The notes under the pieces were generated by a model. The model was not told where the DNA came from. It was given only the letters and a program-made list of their open reading frames with translations, and did no database searches. This document shows positions 48,675 through 61,805 of a stretch of 64,000 bases of DNA, piece after piece (within the stretch, counting starts at the first letter, position 1; each line of letters begins with the position of its first letter). Origin of the DNA: Varroa destructor (Eukaryota; Arthropoda; Arachnida; Mesostigmata; Varroidae). A program made the position numbers and the translations under genes. The stretch spans positions 59,024,764 through 59,088,763 of the forward strand of contig NW_019211455.1 in the NCBI RefSeq assembly GCF_002443255.2, read 5' to 3'.

Positions 48675-50436
48675 ATACCGATAATATTATGATTCACTTG
48701 TAATAATATTTAAGTAGTATTTTTCATATTGGAACTATCATAGTCTTCGTTTAGCTAATGTTAATCAAAGCTTCGTATGCTGCAAAGTTGCGTATGCATT
48801 AATTAGTAGAGAGGTCGTAAGTAATTTAGTAGTTTTAAGAGGAAATAGGATTAGTCTTTAAACGCAACGAATTTAAAACCGCTGTAAATTTTAAGTGGAA
48901 CGAGCGCTGTGCCATGAAGGGTTTGGAACTGAAATAAACATATTTTTGTGTAAACAAAGACGCTTCAAATATACTAACTTTTTTGGTCACTTAAATTTTA
49001 TCAGAGGTGGTATATTAAGGCTATTGTTCTAATATATCTGGAAATTGCTTATTATTTACAAGTTTTTCTTTTACATTTAAAAATACCTGTAAATCCCTGG
49101 AAGATTGACCTAGCCAGTGCTCGTCCAGCGCCTTGTGTAACTTATTTTACGTACCGTGAACAAGCGACTTGTGGCACGGAGAACTGTTTTGGTAAGAATG
49201 CACTAGGCTAAATTAGACAGCTTCGTATGAGTGGTGTCCTTCATATGGCCAATATTGGCCGCATAATATACTCGCTCATTCTAGGTAAGTGATAAGAAAC
49301 ATTTTACACATATCCTCAGAAGTAGTTACCGTACACTTCCGGCCGATTGAACCTTTGTTAACCGGATTTCAGCTAGTGGGCTCGTCTCAGTCCATTCCTT
49401 TAAAATTGTTTTCATTCGAACGTGTAGCGCTGGATTCACATCCGTTACCGGCTTGCTATTCCAAACTTTAACCTTTCCTCTTCATTTCTAAACTGTTCTT
49501 CGACACGTCATTCATTACACCGGGGTTAATCCGTTGCAAGCGAACGCGGCATATTTTGGAGAAGGGCTTATTCATCACCAAATATTTACGTAATGCGTTA
49601 AGATTACACACGTGCATGCTATTCGATGCGTCTTTGTTCGGCTGTTTGCAAAAAAGTTAATGAAATTTTGCTATAATTTCTTTCTAAACCATTTATTCGT
49701 ACTTTTAAGAGAAATCGCTAACAGTGATTCAATTACGCTCCAATTCAGAAATCTTGCGAGAAGTTTAAACTATCGGGATACATGGGGAAGGACTGCATAA
49801 TGTTAAATCCACCTTGATGTTTGTAACCTGAATCCTAAATCTTTCACAAAGGTAAACACAATACGGATTGCCCTTTCATCCATATTGACAAAATACACCT
49901 CACCTGACGCTCTTCCCTGGGAAATATGAGAACAACAACCTATTAATTAGAGGTCGCGACTGGTAGTGTCTAAATCAAGTTCTCATTTTTTTTTATTATT
50001 TTGTATGTCTTACCGGGTCAAACAAGCGTCAGTAAAAAGCCCGGATTTTGTTAGCTAAAGAGCAATCCGTGGTCGAGTTTGTGATACTATACTTACTTTT
50101 TTTCTACTATCCGTAAGTTAATTGTCTGATCATTAGAATTTACGGTCTGTATTTTGCAAGCGCTTTGTACTTTGCTTCAATGTGAATGATTACTGTCCAT
50201 TATCCTAAGAAATCAGGTGCTACCAATACCTTAAAAGGCGCACCAGCCCATGAGTCATACCGCGTGTTCAAATGGTAATAACGATTTTATGTTGTATGAG
50301 AACGCTTTGAAGGCAGGGTTCCCTTTGTATTAGGGCAACGCTGACGCACTCCAGAAAATGCCAAATCTGTTCCAATGCATTATTACAGGTGGGTAGATGC
50401 TCGTATACGGATATGACGCGGGAACAAAGGCATATT

Positions 50437-50477
<41 letters not shown>

Positions 50478-51750
50478 ACCACTTTCAAAGCGCCTCCAGC
50501 CTAAAGAAACTGCAAAATTCTAATAGAAAAAAACAGACTTTTGATGGTATCTTTTGACTATCGCAGGGTGATTCAATGTTCATTCATACTAATTGGTTTT
50601 ACTATCACACGAAATATGGTCACGTTAAAAAGACTGCATAACAAGGTTATCTGTAGGCTTAAACCCTGTAAAACAAGCTGTAAATCCTTCACAGCAGTAG
50701 CGCGGCAGCTCAGATACTAGCACCACGACTTAGGTAAAAAGAAAACTCGATATCTGTTTTTTCTAAACTCTCGTATTCACCAGATCTAGCTTCTGTAACT
50801 TTTTTCGTTTTCACAAAGCTTAAGGTGTACTCCGAAGTAAAAAAACTTAGGGTTTTAAAGAAATCCAAGAGGAAACTAGAACAAAGTCTATTTCTATGGT
50901 TGAATTTGAAAAATCTTTTATAAGCTGGGCAAAATGGTGGTTTACGCGCATTGAATACGGCGAAGCAATTGATACAGGGGCAGGTTCTGAATACTTTTTC
51001 GGCTCAATAGAATATTATTGTGCGTTTGTGTCTGCAAGAAACATCTTCAGAAGAGTTGAACAGAGATTTCAGGGGGATGGAAGACGTATAAGCTACTCTA
51101 TGAGCTATATCCAGTTGTACTCGTGTAATAAAGCAAGTAGTATTATATGAAAGTGCGAGTTGTCACTCCATTTAGAATTACTTATTCTCCGGCCATAATG
51201 CATGATAAGTGTAAAGCCCGTCTAATTTGGCTCATTACTACTGTCTATTTTCAGTCAGCATGTTGAGGTAAGTACTGCAGGGTCGACTCTTTTTCACGAA
51301 TAGATTTGCACATTTTGAAATAAAACAGCGATTTTTGCATAACTCAAGAGATGTAGCGCAGTATTGTGTTTATCATATCACATTTACACAAAAGTTTGCG
51401 TTCAACCACTAACTTATGAACCGACGTCCCATGGTCCAACCTACAAAATCTTTTCTACTAAAATCTATCACTTCTTGAAGTATGTTGGTGTAAATTTTAA
51501 AATACCTTGTATGTGTACTTGGCGTATGTCTGTGTACGAAAGAGCAATACACACTACCCCGTTCAAGATTTTTGAATTACCAGTTGTGCCCTTTTATTGC
51601 GTACAACACTAACACTCAAATGGAAGTATCAGATTTTATAAAATACAACAGTGCTAAAACAATTTTGAATTAGAAATATGTACAGTGGGCAATTCAGTGC
51701 GGTCAACGAGAGTTCTAATAATCGGGAATGCCAATGTGTTTTTTTTTTTA
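48675..51750. other. Largely non-coding; two weak candidate exons
   Basis: It begins with the mRpS6 3' UTR. Two splice-bounded scraps are visible on the plus strand: a possible first exon at 49227-49284 (MSGVLHMANIGRIIYSLIL, donor G|GTAAGT) and a 13-nt stretch at 51255-51267 between a strong acceptor (TCTATTTTCAG) and a strong donor (GAG|GTAAGT). They are phase-compatible with each other (1 then 2), but no gene could be built. Other open frames (50896-51150, 51364-51612) lack recognisable motifs. Confidence 0.3.
50440..50473. repeat. (TA)n microsatellite
   Basis: About 17 uninterrupted TA units. Confidence 0.95.
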
Positions 51751-51754
51751 TTTA

Positions 51755-52948
51755 TTAGGCTGTTGCAAATGAAACCGGGGGACTTTAAAATTGAATAAAC
51801 TTTGAACTACGCGTCGTTAGCACACGGTAAACCCTTCAGTCTTGCAGAAACTTGCGAGTGGAAACCGCTTGAATTTACTCCAGGAGAAATAGGTTCAAAA
51901 GGAAAAACATCCTTTGATCTCGAAATTCAACGTTCAGTTGTCAAGTTTTTGTCGCTCGAAGGTAAATAGTTAAGATTGATTAAGAAATTTGCCAAAGTGT
52001 AGTACGTGTATGGTGCAAAAGTTTCGAGGACGTAGATTGGTGTGTTAAATATTAGCGAATGAGTGACCAAGTGTCAGAATCCCAGAAATAAGAATGCACT
52101 TGCGCAATCGGAAAAATTTTCCATAAAAGCAGAGCATAAGATCGAAGGGTTTTATTGGCTAAAACTGGCATGTCATCTAACGTGTTACAGAATTATCACT
52201 AAAATAAGGAAAATGCGGAGCTTGAGCAAAAAATAAGTCTTTGTGAATTGATTCCTGGCCAATTGGAAATGTGTTGGTGTATTCCACGTGAAATATGCAG
52301 AATTTTAGTCAACAAAAAGCTATATACGCGGCATGGTTCAATCATTACTGTCAGCAGGAGAGGAACAAGACGAAAGAATGGTGCTGTCCTGGAGAGAAAT
52401 AGAGTTGGGTGGCAGAACTGAGTACGTAAGTAAATAACGGTTGGACGTAAGTAAATAACGGTAATTGCAACGGAGAATCAAGGGCATCTATAAAGCACCC
52501 GCCGAAAATGGAACAACAGATGCAGCCCGCTGTCTTGAGTTTCTCAAGAGACTCATGAACCGTTGGCACAGTAATCGAAAGCACGTGCTGTGGCTAATTG
52601 ATGACCACGCCAGACCTCATCGCCATGCCTCGGTTATTTCCTTGAGAAAGTAAAGCAATCTCAAATGTTGGCTTTAATCCACCTATTTTCCCGATCCAAA
52701 TCCATGAGATTACGAGTTTTTCCATGTGCTAAGAAGAACAACTGATGAGCAAGCATGACTCACTATTGATTTACTTCAGCAAGCCATTGATAGGGAAATT
52801 ATACACAAGAACGCGAATGGTTTTGAAAACGCTGGAGCAAGTGCGTAAAAAATAAAGGACTGCTCTCTGACATATATTAAAGTATGATTCTAGCCATTTC
52901 AAAAGTTATTCAGTTTCAAGGTCTGCCTGATTTGTTTGTAACAGTACA
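51755..52948 (+). mobile_element. Degenerate mariner-like DNA transposon
   Basis: The left end at about 51755 reads TTAGGCTGTTGCAAATGAAA followed by CCGGGGGAC. The right end at about 52921-52948 is its diverged reverse complement (19 of 28 positions match by eye), consistent with terminal inverted repeats of a mariner-type element about 1.2 kb long. Between them the plus strand encodes remnants of a transposase broken by many stops and frameshifts. They include an N-terminal helix-turn-helix-like part near 51925-52020 (SVVKFLSLEGK, VYGAKVSR) and a catalytic-region remnant near 52540-52640 with LIDDHARPHRHA, which resembles the LxHDNARPH box of mariner transposases. DPNP at about 52691-52702, then DYEFFHVLRRT, corresponds to SPDLxPxDYHLFxxL. 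It is clearly inactive. Confidence 0.8.
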
Positions 52949-55900
52949 ATAGAAGTAGAAATAAATCACCCTTCTAATTGTAGGAAAGGATCAATCTTTT
53001 AAAAATTAAATGGAAAACTAAACTGTAACCATTTGGTGATTGATCTACTTGCTCGCTTATATAATATTACAACTGATGGGTGAGGACATGATCATCTCGT
53101 GAAGCACCAGACGCCCCTTCCTTCATGGTTAATTTTCGATACGGAAGGTAAAGTTAATAAAAAGCCTAAAGAGAAAATAGCTACAATTTTATTCCTTCTA
53201 TTTTAATAGATCCAATGACTAAAAAGCTGTACCTGATTATTTTAAGATCTACATTATTATCCCTCCCTGTAGAAACTTTGAAAAGCCATGCGGATGATTA
53301 CCGCCCAATGGCCCTCCTATATTTTACTTGACAAATCTTTTGCAAATTATATATTTACTAAATTTTTATCATGGCATAACCAAATGTATGTTTACATTAA
53401 CTTAAATGCACAATATATGATACAAAGAAGACGGAATTGAACGAAAAATTCAATAGGGCAATTAGAAAGAAATAAACAGGACCTTTAAAATTAAAATTAA
53501 CAATGAACTGAGTTCCTAGAAAACTTACTTACACTTGTTTTCTGTAGTTCTTGCTTACAGTCGCCGTTATATTCTGTTTCACTTTAGTTTACAAAATGAT
53601 TCCATCTGCTAATAAAGATAGAAAGAAGAATCACCACGCAGATAATCTTAAGTTTTAAATATCCTTATTGAACAAGAATAATTAAAGTCCTCTATAGCGG
53701 TCTGTAAACAAAATGTCAAAATGATATTTTAAAAACGATATACAAAATGTACTCGCTTTTGTTTTGGTAATGGGTTTTATATGAATATACTGGATATGAA
53801 TATAAGAGTCTGATTCAAAGTTAGATCAAATTTGGGAGCTAAAATCTATTCAACCGATACAAAACCGTTCCGCAAAAAATGTAAAGGCCCAGATCTAGAT
53901 ACTGCTGGGATGTCTAGAGACTTTATTTGAAAAAAAATAGTTGCTCAAATGTATAAAGCGTGCTAAAAAACAATCAAAAAGCGCGGATAAAAAATGCAAT
54001 GTTTTATGGGAACTAGATGTAACATCAAATATAAATTATTTGCATAATATCGCGGTTTTTCGAATCAATAACGCATTGCTAAAAGCGAGTTGACTAGGTA
54101 TTTTCAGCGTTCTTTTTCAGTATTCTTAAAGCGGAGAAGCAGCTTGAGCGTTGATTCTTTCTTGAACCGATCGAATGAATGGGTGGTTTGTTTAGTGCCT
54201 AACAAGACAACTTAAGAACTTTTTAAAGGAAGTGGACATGCTTCCGAGAGATTTGTGCAATTAAATTAAAAACACCATACCTGAAACTTTTGCGTTTTTC
54301 CAATGTCGCATTTTTTTACTAAAATGTAAAACCTATAAAGAAAGTTTCTTAGTCTGCTACGATAATACACCATGAGTGAAAATAAATTTGTTGATTGATT
54401 ATATATTACAATCCCTGTCATTTTATAAATAGTTCAAAGTACCGTGTATTGCAATTTATCTTTCAAGGTTTGTTATGACACGTATTTGCTTCTAGACTAA
54501 AGAAACATCAATTGAATTGATTGATTTGTTGTAGGTAGCACATACCTAAATTTTAGGTAAATACGTAGTACTAGTAAAAGTATATATTTTTTATATCCGC
54601 TCAAAAAAAATCATTTACCAGCCGATACGTTGCTGATATTCAAAAGATTGATAGCTGGCCAACACAGAAGACTTAAAACCAATTTTTGGCCAATACAGCA
54701 GTAAATATTTAGTTTTTTCTCCATCGCCTCGCATATTAACAATTAAACATCGTAGAATCGTTTGACAGTATTAAAAGGTTTGACAATTTGGGAAAATTGA
54801 ATGGACTGCTTTTGAGCTAAACAGTCGTTATAAATATAGCGTATGAATATAATTTTAAGTGAATACAATTATTAATTGCTTGTAGTCAAATACGCTACGG
54901 TTTACTAATTTACTACTAAGGCACCTCTGGTAGGGGTACCTTTTATAAAGATACTGCCTCGCTACAGTATTTCGAAAATGCTAAATCAATGTCATTTAAT
55001 AACTAGTTTTTTTTTATTAAAGTCAAATTATCCCTTGAATGCTAAACGCGAATCATGGACCACCCGTTGCTTACTTTTTGACGCTTCGAAAGTCTATTAA
55101 CGCTATTTTCTTAGCTGTTGTAATAAAATTAAATCGGCATCGGACTAACGCGAAAAAAAAAACGAGGTAGAACATCTACAGAATATAATTTCTCTAACAA
55201 AACGATCTGCTTTTTCCATTTTAGAAATAATTTCCCTCGTGTTATAGCTAGTACATTAGTCTTGTCCTTTTCTCCACTAAATCGGAAATCCTTGTTGTGA
55301 TTCTGAATTTTCCTGAATCTTAGGCCAGCTTATGTAATCATGTAAATCTATTAACTTCGTAAATTATCATATAATTTTTGCACAGTAGTATTGCTACACA
55401 CTTTAAGTACCCGCGTTCAACATAGCTGCTATCTTGTCTATCGGGTCCGGATTAACTATAAATTGACTGAGACAATGTACATAAAATTTTTTAGTCCGGA
55501 GATTTAGATGTACGAAAGCGGCTGCCTTTTTATGGATGCATTAATCGCAACTTTCTAAGGCTCTTTGTTTTACTTGTTCATTGCAATCTAGCATACAAGC
55601 TGCGTCTTCTTTACAGACAAAAAGAAGACACTAATGGCAAAACGTAACGTGAACTGCACAAAATTAAGTATATGTATCACTCTTTTTTTGCAAAGCTAAT
55701 AGCAAGTTACAAAATTTAGCCAACTGCTTTCATTTGTGAATAGGAAAACTTACTGACTCTTTCCATCCTTTGCCATAAATTATGATCAGCGGCTATTAAT
55801 TTAGGCTATTGACGTATTCCAAATTACTTAACACAATGATTTCTGTCACACATTTCATTTAAGTAAACGGTTGGGAACCAACAAGTGTCTTGTAATTTGC

Positions 55901-57259
55901 AACATTGGGCGCTCCCATTGAATTAGCAAGAAAAATGGTTTCTGTATCCATTATTAGGTATCTAGTATCAAAATTCTTAGACGAGCGAGATCTACGAAGA
56001 TTTTTATACAATGCAAAAAGAATTATTAGATAAGGAGGCCTAAATCTTTGACGAAATGTATTGTTCTTTCTACACTGTTATTTGATGAGATGATAAAAAC
56101 ACATCTAATTATTATCAAGGTTTCCTGACAGCAATAAATGGTGTGCGGTATGCAAATACCTCATGTTACATGATGGTGTAAAGTTTGCCGACGCGAAAGT
56201 CACATCATTTCAATACTTAAATTAAAAAAAAAATACTGTAAGTTGCGCATTTTAGTAGGTGTCTTTCGTTAGTTTCGATCTGATTTAACTTTTCATGATA
56301 TTAGAAAGGAAAAGGATTAGGTTAAGAGCTAGAAAACCGTAGATAATACTACGGCTAAACATAGCCTTACAAAGCTGTTCTTTAACAAGAAACGAAATAT
56401 CTTTAGGCCCTGCAAGTAAACTCATTAACGCTACACCATTATAGAGTAAGTCTATTCTTCTTACGTAACTCTTATCGCAATCGTAAGCCGACTTGTTCCT
56501 TGTTTTTCTTGCGCCAGTTGTATATCTACAGTTGACTATGCTTCCACCTGTATAATTTGCCTTAACGTTATTTACAAAGAAACTGTTTGTTTATAGCAGC
56601 TCACAAACCGACTCATTACTAGTACAAACAGTGATGCTAAACATTTTTACCTAACAAAGTTCGAGCTTTCCATATTTCTTCCAAAAAGGTGTTACAGCCG
56701 CTCATGACTGCTCAGATGATCAACTACATTTCGCTACACACGCCGTTTAGCAATTTCAGTTAGGTATCAGTCAGGTTATCCGGAGTCTTCTTTATTTGTG
56801 ACCTAAATTCTCCTAACTGTTATATGGCAGTTTGTTCTGTGAATGCATGTGGTGAACTCCGTTTTACTTCAGTATTCGCCTACGTTTAATGGGTATAACT
56901 TTGCATTTCCTGTAGCCCACTGCGAGCATTTCACATGCAACCAAATTTAAATGGTTCTTATGCATGGATTGGCAAGTTTAACTTGGTCAGACACAGAGTG
57001 TATCACTATCGATATGGTCAAATGCCAGCTAAAGTTGTAAGAATATTAATTAATGAAAACAACCATCTTTTTTATCTTGAGTGACATCTCTCATACTTTT
57101 TATACGATGTGTGTAAGGCAAAGTCATGTACGCGTGCTACAGACATGGCGGAATGCATATAAGCTCATTGCAATAGGCAATTGTTAAAGCTAATGAAATC
57201 AAGATAAAAATATCTCGAGGCTAGTCTGTTAATAAACTGCATTTACTTCCGCGCCTTGA
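52949..57259. other. No supported gene; AT-rich, probably repeat-derived
   Basis: No open frame of 60 codons or more with an ATG appears over about 5 kb, which itself suggests non-coding DNA. Short splice-bounded open pieces occur on the minus strand (about 53532-53580 and 55755-55797) and a plus-strand open stretch at about 56915-57085, none with a recognised motif. Confidence 0.5.
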
Positions 57260-57440
57260 ATGTAGTATTACATGCGCGATGCTGATGATATAAACATTGC
57301 TTTGGTTTTGTCAAATAGATCTATAAGATTAAGCGACCTGAAGAAGGTTTTCAGCAGGTGACCTAATGTAACGACCTTTATTTTTTAGGCCTCTAACCAT
57401 CTGGCAGCAACCGGCCTTACTGGAGCTTTTAAGAAAACGT
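57260..57440 (+). mobile_element. Possible reverse transcriptase scrap
   Basis: A plus-strand peptide DADDINIALVLSNRSIRLSD, followed after a frameshift by ASNHLAATGLTGAFKKT, resembles the YADDxxL and GLxxNxxKT boxes of a non-LTR reverse transcriptase in the right order and spacing. It is short and broken; the similarity could be chance. Confidence 0.3.
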
Positions 57441-58477
57441 CTAAAATACGCACTTAGTTAGAATGTAATGATATGGCTTCTCATAAATTGTACATTTCAC
57501 ATTGACTGCGTCTGTTGGAACATGCGGGATGTGCTCCACGTAAAAAGGTGCATTGATGACGTAAACAGATAGGAAAAAATGTTTCGTTCTTCAGATTCTA
57601 AAGAATGACAGTTTTGATATTTTCACACGTGACTTTAAGCTTTGCCTTCAACTTTGTCCACCTTTCCAATGCGATCCACCATAATGTGAAAAGTGCTGAA
57701 ATTCACTAGAATGCATGCTTGGGCAAACCGATACCTGTCAATGTTGATAGCGTGAATAGATATACACGTCACCATTATTGATGTACCGTCTAGGATTGCC
57801 GAAAATGCCGGAAGCGCTTTGAACCAATGAGGGGCTTAGCTCGCTTGTCCATGAGCTTAGGTAATACTCTCTCGCAAAAAGTTGAATATCATCGTTTTAT
57901 TGGCGCTATTCAACATCCGCTATACAATGGTTAGAATGTGCCCACATTGTTCCATAGGGTCCTATACGATAGACTCTCGGAACGTTGTGGGCCCACACTC
58001 AAATGACGAAACCCGACTCCCCTTTTCGAGTAATCTGTCTTCTCATATCATGTCTAACGACACGATCCCCTGTACTGTAATATAGGTTTACTCAAATCAA
58101 TTGTTTGTTGGCGCCTAGTAATGCATATCGGATACCTTGTTTGATGCATTTAACAAACAAAAACAATGCAACTAAATCCCATCACAGATAGAAGAATATC
58201 GTTCTCTGATATGCATTTGTTATTCTGCAAATCATCAGCGAATACCTGATCTTTACAAATATATTCCTGTACACACAAAGAACAATATATATGCACGTAG
58301 ACACGTGCAAGAACAATAACGCTGACATCCATATCATTTAAAACTTACTTTGTTCTTAATACACACGAGAAAGACCACATGGTTTGAACGGCTTATCTAA
58401 CATTGATGTGTATATTGGGAATTTAATTTTAAATAAAATGAACTACCAACATTTAGAATTTACTCACTACATTTAAG

Positions 58478-58639
58478 TCACGTCTTACTTTGTGAAGGAC
58501 TGTGCTGCTCATTGTATGAAGGAGACAGCTTCAAGACTGTGTGAAGCAATTACATTCGGAAGAGTGTGTTTTTATTTTAAATTTAATACCTGTCACATGT
58601 ACATTGAAATTACTAGTGATGACATGGAAGTACAATGCG
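58478..58639 (+). CDS. Candidate PAN/Apple-like Cys-rich exon (orphan)
   Basis: A plus-strand open stretch of 162 bp (54 codons) runs from an AG acceptor at 58477 (or a later one giving 58498) to a strong donor TGCG|GTAAGT. Both boundaries are phase 1, the arrangement typical of shuffled extracellular domains. The peptide has an irregular but Cys-rich pattern: DCAAHCMKETASRLC, then EAITFGRVCFYFKFNTCHMY, then a last Cys at the donor. This resembles the CxxxC...C...F...C...C layout of PAN/Apple domains in secreted or cell-surface proteins. No neighbouring exon could be joined with confidence, so gene identity and completeness are unknown. A chance open frame is possible. Confidence 0.4.
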
Positions 58640-60099
58640 GTAAGTCAATATTAAAGTGCGTCCACCACTTTACAGAACATGCGAAAGAGAATTTCACTCG
58701 CATGACATTCCTAACAACCTGAGACTGATTGGCTTAGTATGTTGTGCAAAAAGGGGCTTATGTCAAAACTATAATTTATAACTTAAATAGTAATAACTTA
58801 TTTCTTGATCAAATGCTTTTAATTCGTAGTGGCATTCATTTTTGTAGTGTATTTTATTTACGCTTTGTGTTAGATACGTAAGTACCATTTCCAAATTTCG
58901 TATGCCTTGCAACCATATGTAATTTAGAAGTTTCCAATAGGCAGCTAATAACTTATCTTTTCGAGTCTTTTGATTTCCAAGTGGTTTTCAGACCTCACTA
59001 TGTTCCACATGCATGTGATACGTTAACTAACAAATGTAAAACGGACCTGACACACTTTACGGGAGAGGGAAATTACGGTCTGATTACAATACATACCTGT
59101 TTCAATCAATGTGATTGTTTATCCACAGTGTCTTGTACACGAGTCTCGAAATACTAAATCATAAAATTTGGTACCCATAATTTTGAGCAGCAAATCGGGC
59201 CCATGCTATCATGATCTGTTAAAGTTAATAACCAATGTTACAGTTGCATGTCATGTTGAAAAAAATGTGTATTTAGTATGTGCATGTAAAAATAAGAGAT
59301 ACGGTCTTTTATATATATCCTCTTCAGCGTACTTAGACGTTTACTTGGCGAGAAAAGGTGCTTTAGAGACGTGATCGCTTATTGCTTTGCTATACCGAAT
59401 TTCATAGGACATGCATTAACTTACTTAGTGATTAAACTTCTCAAATAGCGTAGACAACACGTCTTACGAAAGATATAGAAGACAATGGATCAAATAATCG
59501 ACGCGGAGTTTTTATAGTGTGCATGAATATCTAAGCTTCTAACGTTTAGCAAGCTGCGATACTTGGCATGAATGAAATTATAATTATCTTGGATCGATAG
59601 CAATACTATTTTCAAATAATGAGCGCAATAGAAATACCTTTGACAGTTCCGGAGAACTGCCTTGTTTTTTCTTTGTTGTTGAATTTTCAGCAACTGGTTG
59701 TTGAAATATTTGGCTGGTGCCACTGTTTTTGTCTCGGCCAAATAATTCAAAATGCCTTTTCTTCCGCGTATGCAATAATCAAATGTATTATTTACATTCA
59801 AAACCGTTTTAGTAGGTTTTTAGTTTTCCATAATTTATAATTAAGAATAAGCCTTTGGATATCTTAATGGTGGATTCCAATAACACTATTGGTAAGTCTT
59901 TGTCCTCTGATTTTGTTTTTGTGTGTTAATACATTAAGTCCAGTATGAAAGAATCCGCTGTGCAAATACGTATGGCTGCGATGGAACCCGATCCGCGTAA
60001 ATGATTGACGTTCCCTCTGTTTGCATACAATTCTCTAAAGAATTAACCCAAAAATAGCCTCTATATATCATTAGCTTGCACCATTCCATATTACCTCAG
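58640..60099. other. No firmly supported gene
   Basis: A strong acceptor (GGTTTTCAG) at about 58983-58991 precedes a Cys-rich open stretch to about 59157 (HTCFNQCDCLSTVSC), but its open frame does not match phase 1 of the PAN-like exon. A donor CTATTG|GTAAGT occurs at about 59891. Open frames at 59168-59374 and 59490-59801 carry no recognised motif. Confidence 0.3.
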
Positions 60100-60186
60100 C
60101 ATACTGATGAGAGACGCAGGACATCGTGCTTCTCACTAGCGGACGCATATGACAGCGAGCGTGTAACGTATCGCCCGAGACGCTTG
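60100..60186 (+). CDS. Candidate 29-codon internal exon (orphan)
   Basis: This is an 87-bp plus-strand stretch between the acceptor ATTACCTCAG and the donor CGCTTG|GTAAGC, phase 0 on both sides. It encodes a polar peptide containing DERRRTSCFSLADAYDSERV. It is richer in G+C than its surroundings. I do not recognise the sequence and cannot place it in a gene. Confidence 0.3.
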
Positions 60187-60888
60187 GTAAGCGGATTCTA
60201 TTTGCTACTGAAACTCGGCATGGAAGCAGTATCTATACTCGCAACACAAATCAGCTCTTACATAAGCTACTAAATTTAAGGAATACAAGAGATGCAATCA
60301 TTAACGCATTTTTACGTTCCTTTTCGTTATGTTTAGTTGTAAGGTTTTTAGATATTTAGCACATAACACGCTTCATGTCAGCAGTAATTTACAGGCCTAG
60401 TGCAACAAAGACAAGATCTCACACCTAAGTTCTCGGCTGGTTATATCTCAATAAGGGTAAATGAGAATTATGTTGTTCGGTAATTTCAAGTCCTGAAAGA
60501 TCGTCCGGACATTTGTATGGTGAGCTTTCTGATCGGCTTCTCCAAGACTCGTAATAGCTGTGTTATGTACTCCATTCCGCTAATGCCTCAACATAGGATC
60601 AAGAGAGGTATTAGTATAAAATAGCCCTAACACGGCAACCACTTAGAGAGAAAAGCAGTGTGCTCCACTCCAAAGTGACAGAAAACAGCAAATAGCAATT
60701 ACCATTGAACTCGTGGTATAATGATCTGTTTGATTCCTCATACATGTGTTGTTTTACGGGTCCTGTTATAATTTTTCTCTAAAAAATGTATTCCTTTAAC
60801 TTGTGCTTTTTGTTGCACAAACCCTCCATTCAGACCTAGCCTATATTTTAAGCGGCCCAAGTATTATTGGAATATCACGTGACTATTT

Positions 60889-61143
60889 ATGGACTCGAAC
60901 TCATTTTACCCAACTGACGTACAACCACAATACCGCTGTTCGGTTTTTGAGGGCATAAGGAAACGTTGTCAAAACTTAAAAGGTCTTCCAGTGTATCTAC
61001 CGGCATACACCGGCATTTTTTGTTCATTCAAATGCAATAAAAATGTATATGACATAACGCGATTTGTTGTCATGGGAACATACTCATGCGAAATGCGCGA
61101 TATCAAACTTCATGGTGCCTTCCAATTTCCCAGCCAAGCGTGA
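60889..61143 (+). CDS. Possible small Cys-containing ORF, unrecognised
   Basis: An 84-codon ATG-to-stop frame with five Cys (YRCSVFEGIRKRC, IFCSFKCNKNVYD, MGTYSCEM). It has no signal peptide, no family match and no clear promoter. The overlapping plus-strand frame upstream is also open for about 40 codons. It could be a fragment of a secreted-protein exon or chance. Confidence 0.2.
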   Translation: MDSNSFYPTDVQPQYRCSVFEGIRKRCQNLKGLPVYLPAYTGIFCSFKCNKNVYDITRFVVMGTYSCEMRDIKLHGAFQFPSQA

Positions 61144-61733
61144 ACAGTAACAGGCTAGAGTGGTGATGCGTCACCAATGAATGATCGTGACGAGAATTAT
61201 GAATGTAAACTTCACCAATCCGTCATTGGGTATAAATAACAAATCATAGGATCTGCACTGAAATTGAACGAAATGTCTTTAGGAGACGCCGTAATCAATC
61301 GAGGGTTAACGCGTTAAGGTGTCCACTTACACTGCCCAGTTCAGCACATGTTGGGCGCGTGCACTTTCACCATGATGTTTGGCTTTAATGCATATTAGAC
61401 ACTGCATTCAACGCATACGCAGAAACAACATAGCATGCCAGAATTCTGTGAAGTGGTGCAACACGAGGAGCGCCACAAGCGACGGCAGATAGCTTGTGGA
61501 TAAGGTATCTCAAGTAACGTCCCGATTGCCCACACAAGTAGAGCAGGTACGCTACAAATTGCATCTACTTTTTGTACATGTGCCACCATTCGTGCGATAA
61601 TTGGTTGATACCTATGCATATCCTTTTCTCTGACTTTACCACGACAGCGTTTGGCGCCTGTTTTCGTCGTAAGCGAAAACCAGCTACAATTTTGCGAATA
61701 TCAAGGTATATGTAAAAACTGCACACGCTTCTC

Positions 61734-61765
<32 letters not shown>

Positions 61766-61766
61766 G

Positions 61767-61805
<39 letters not shown>

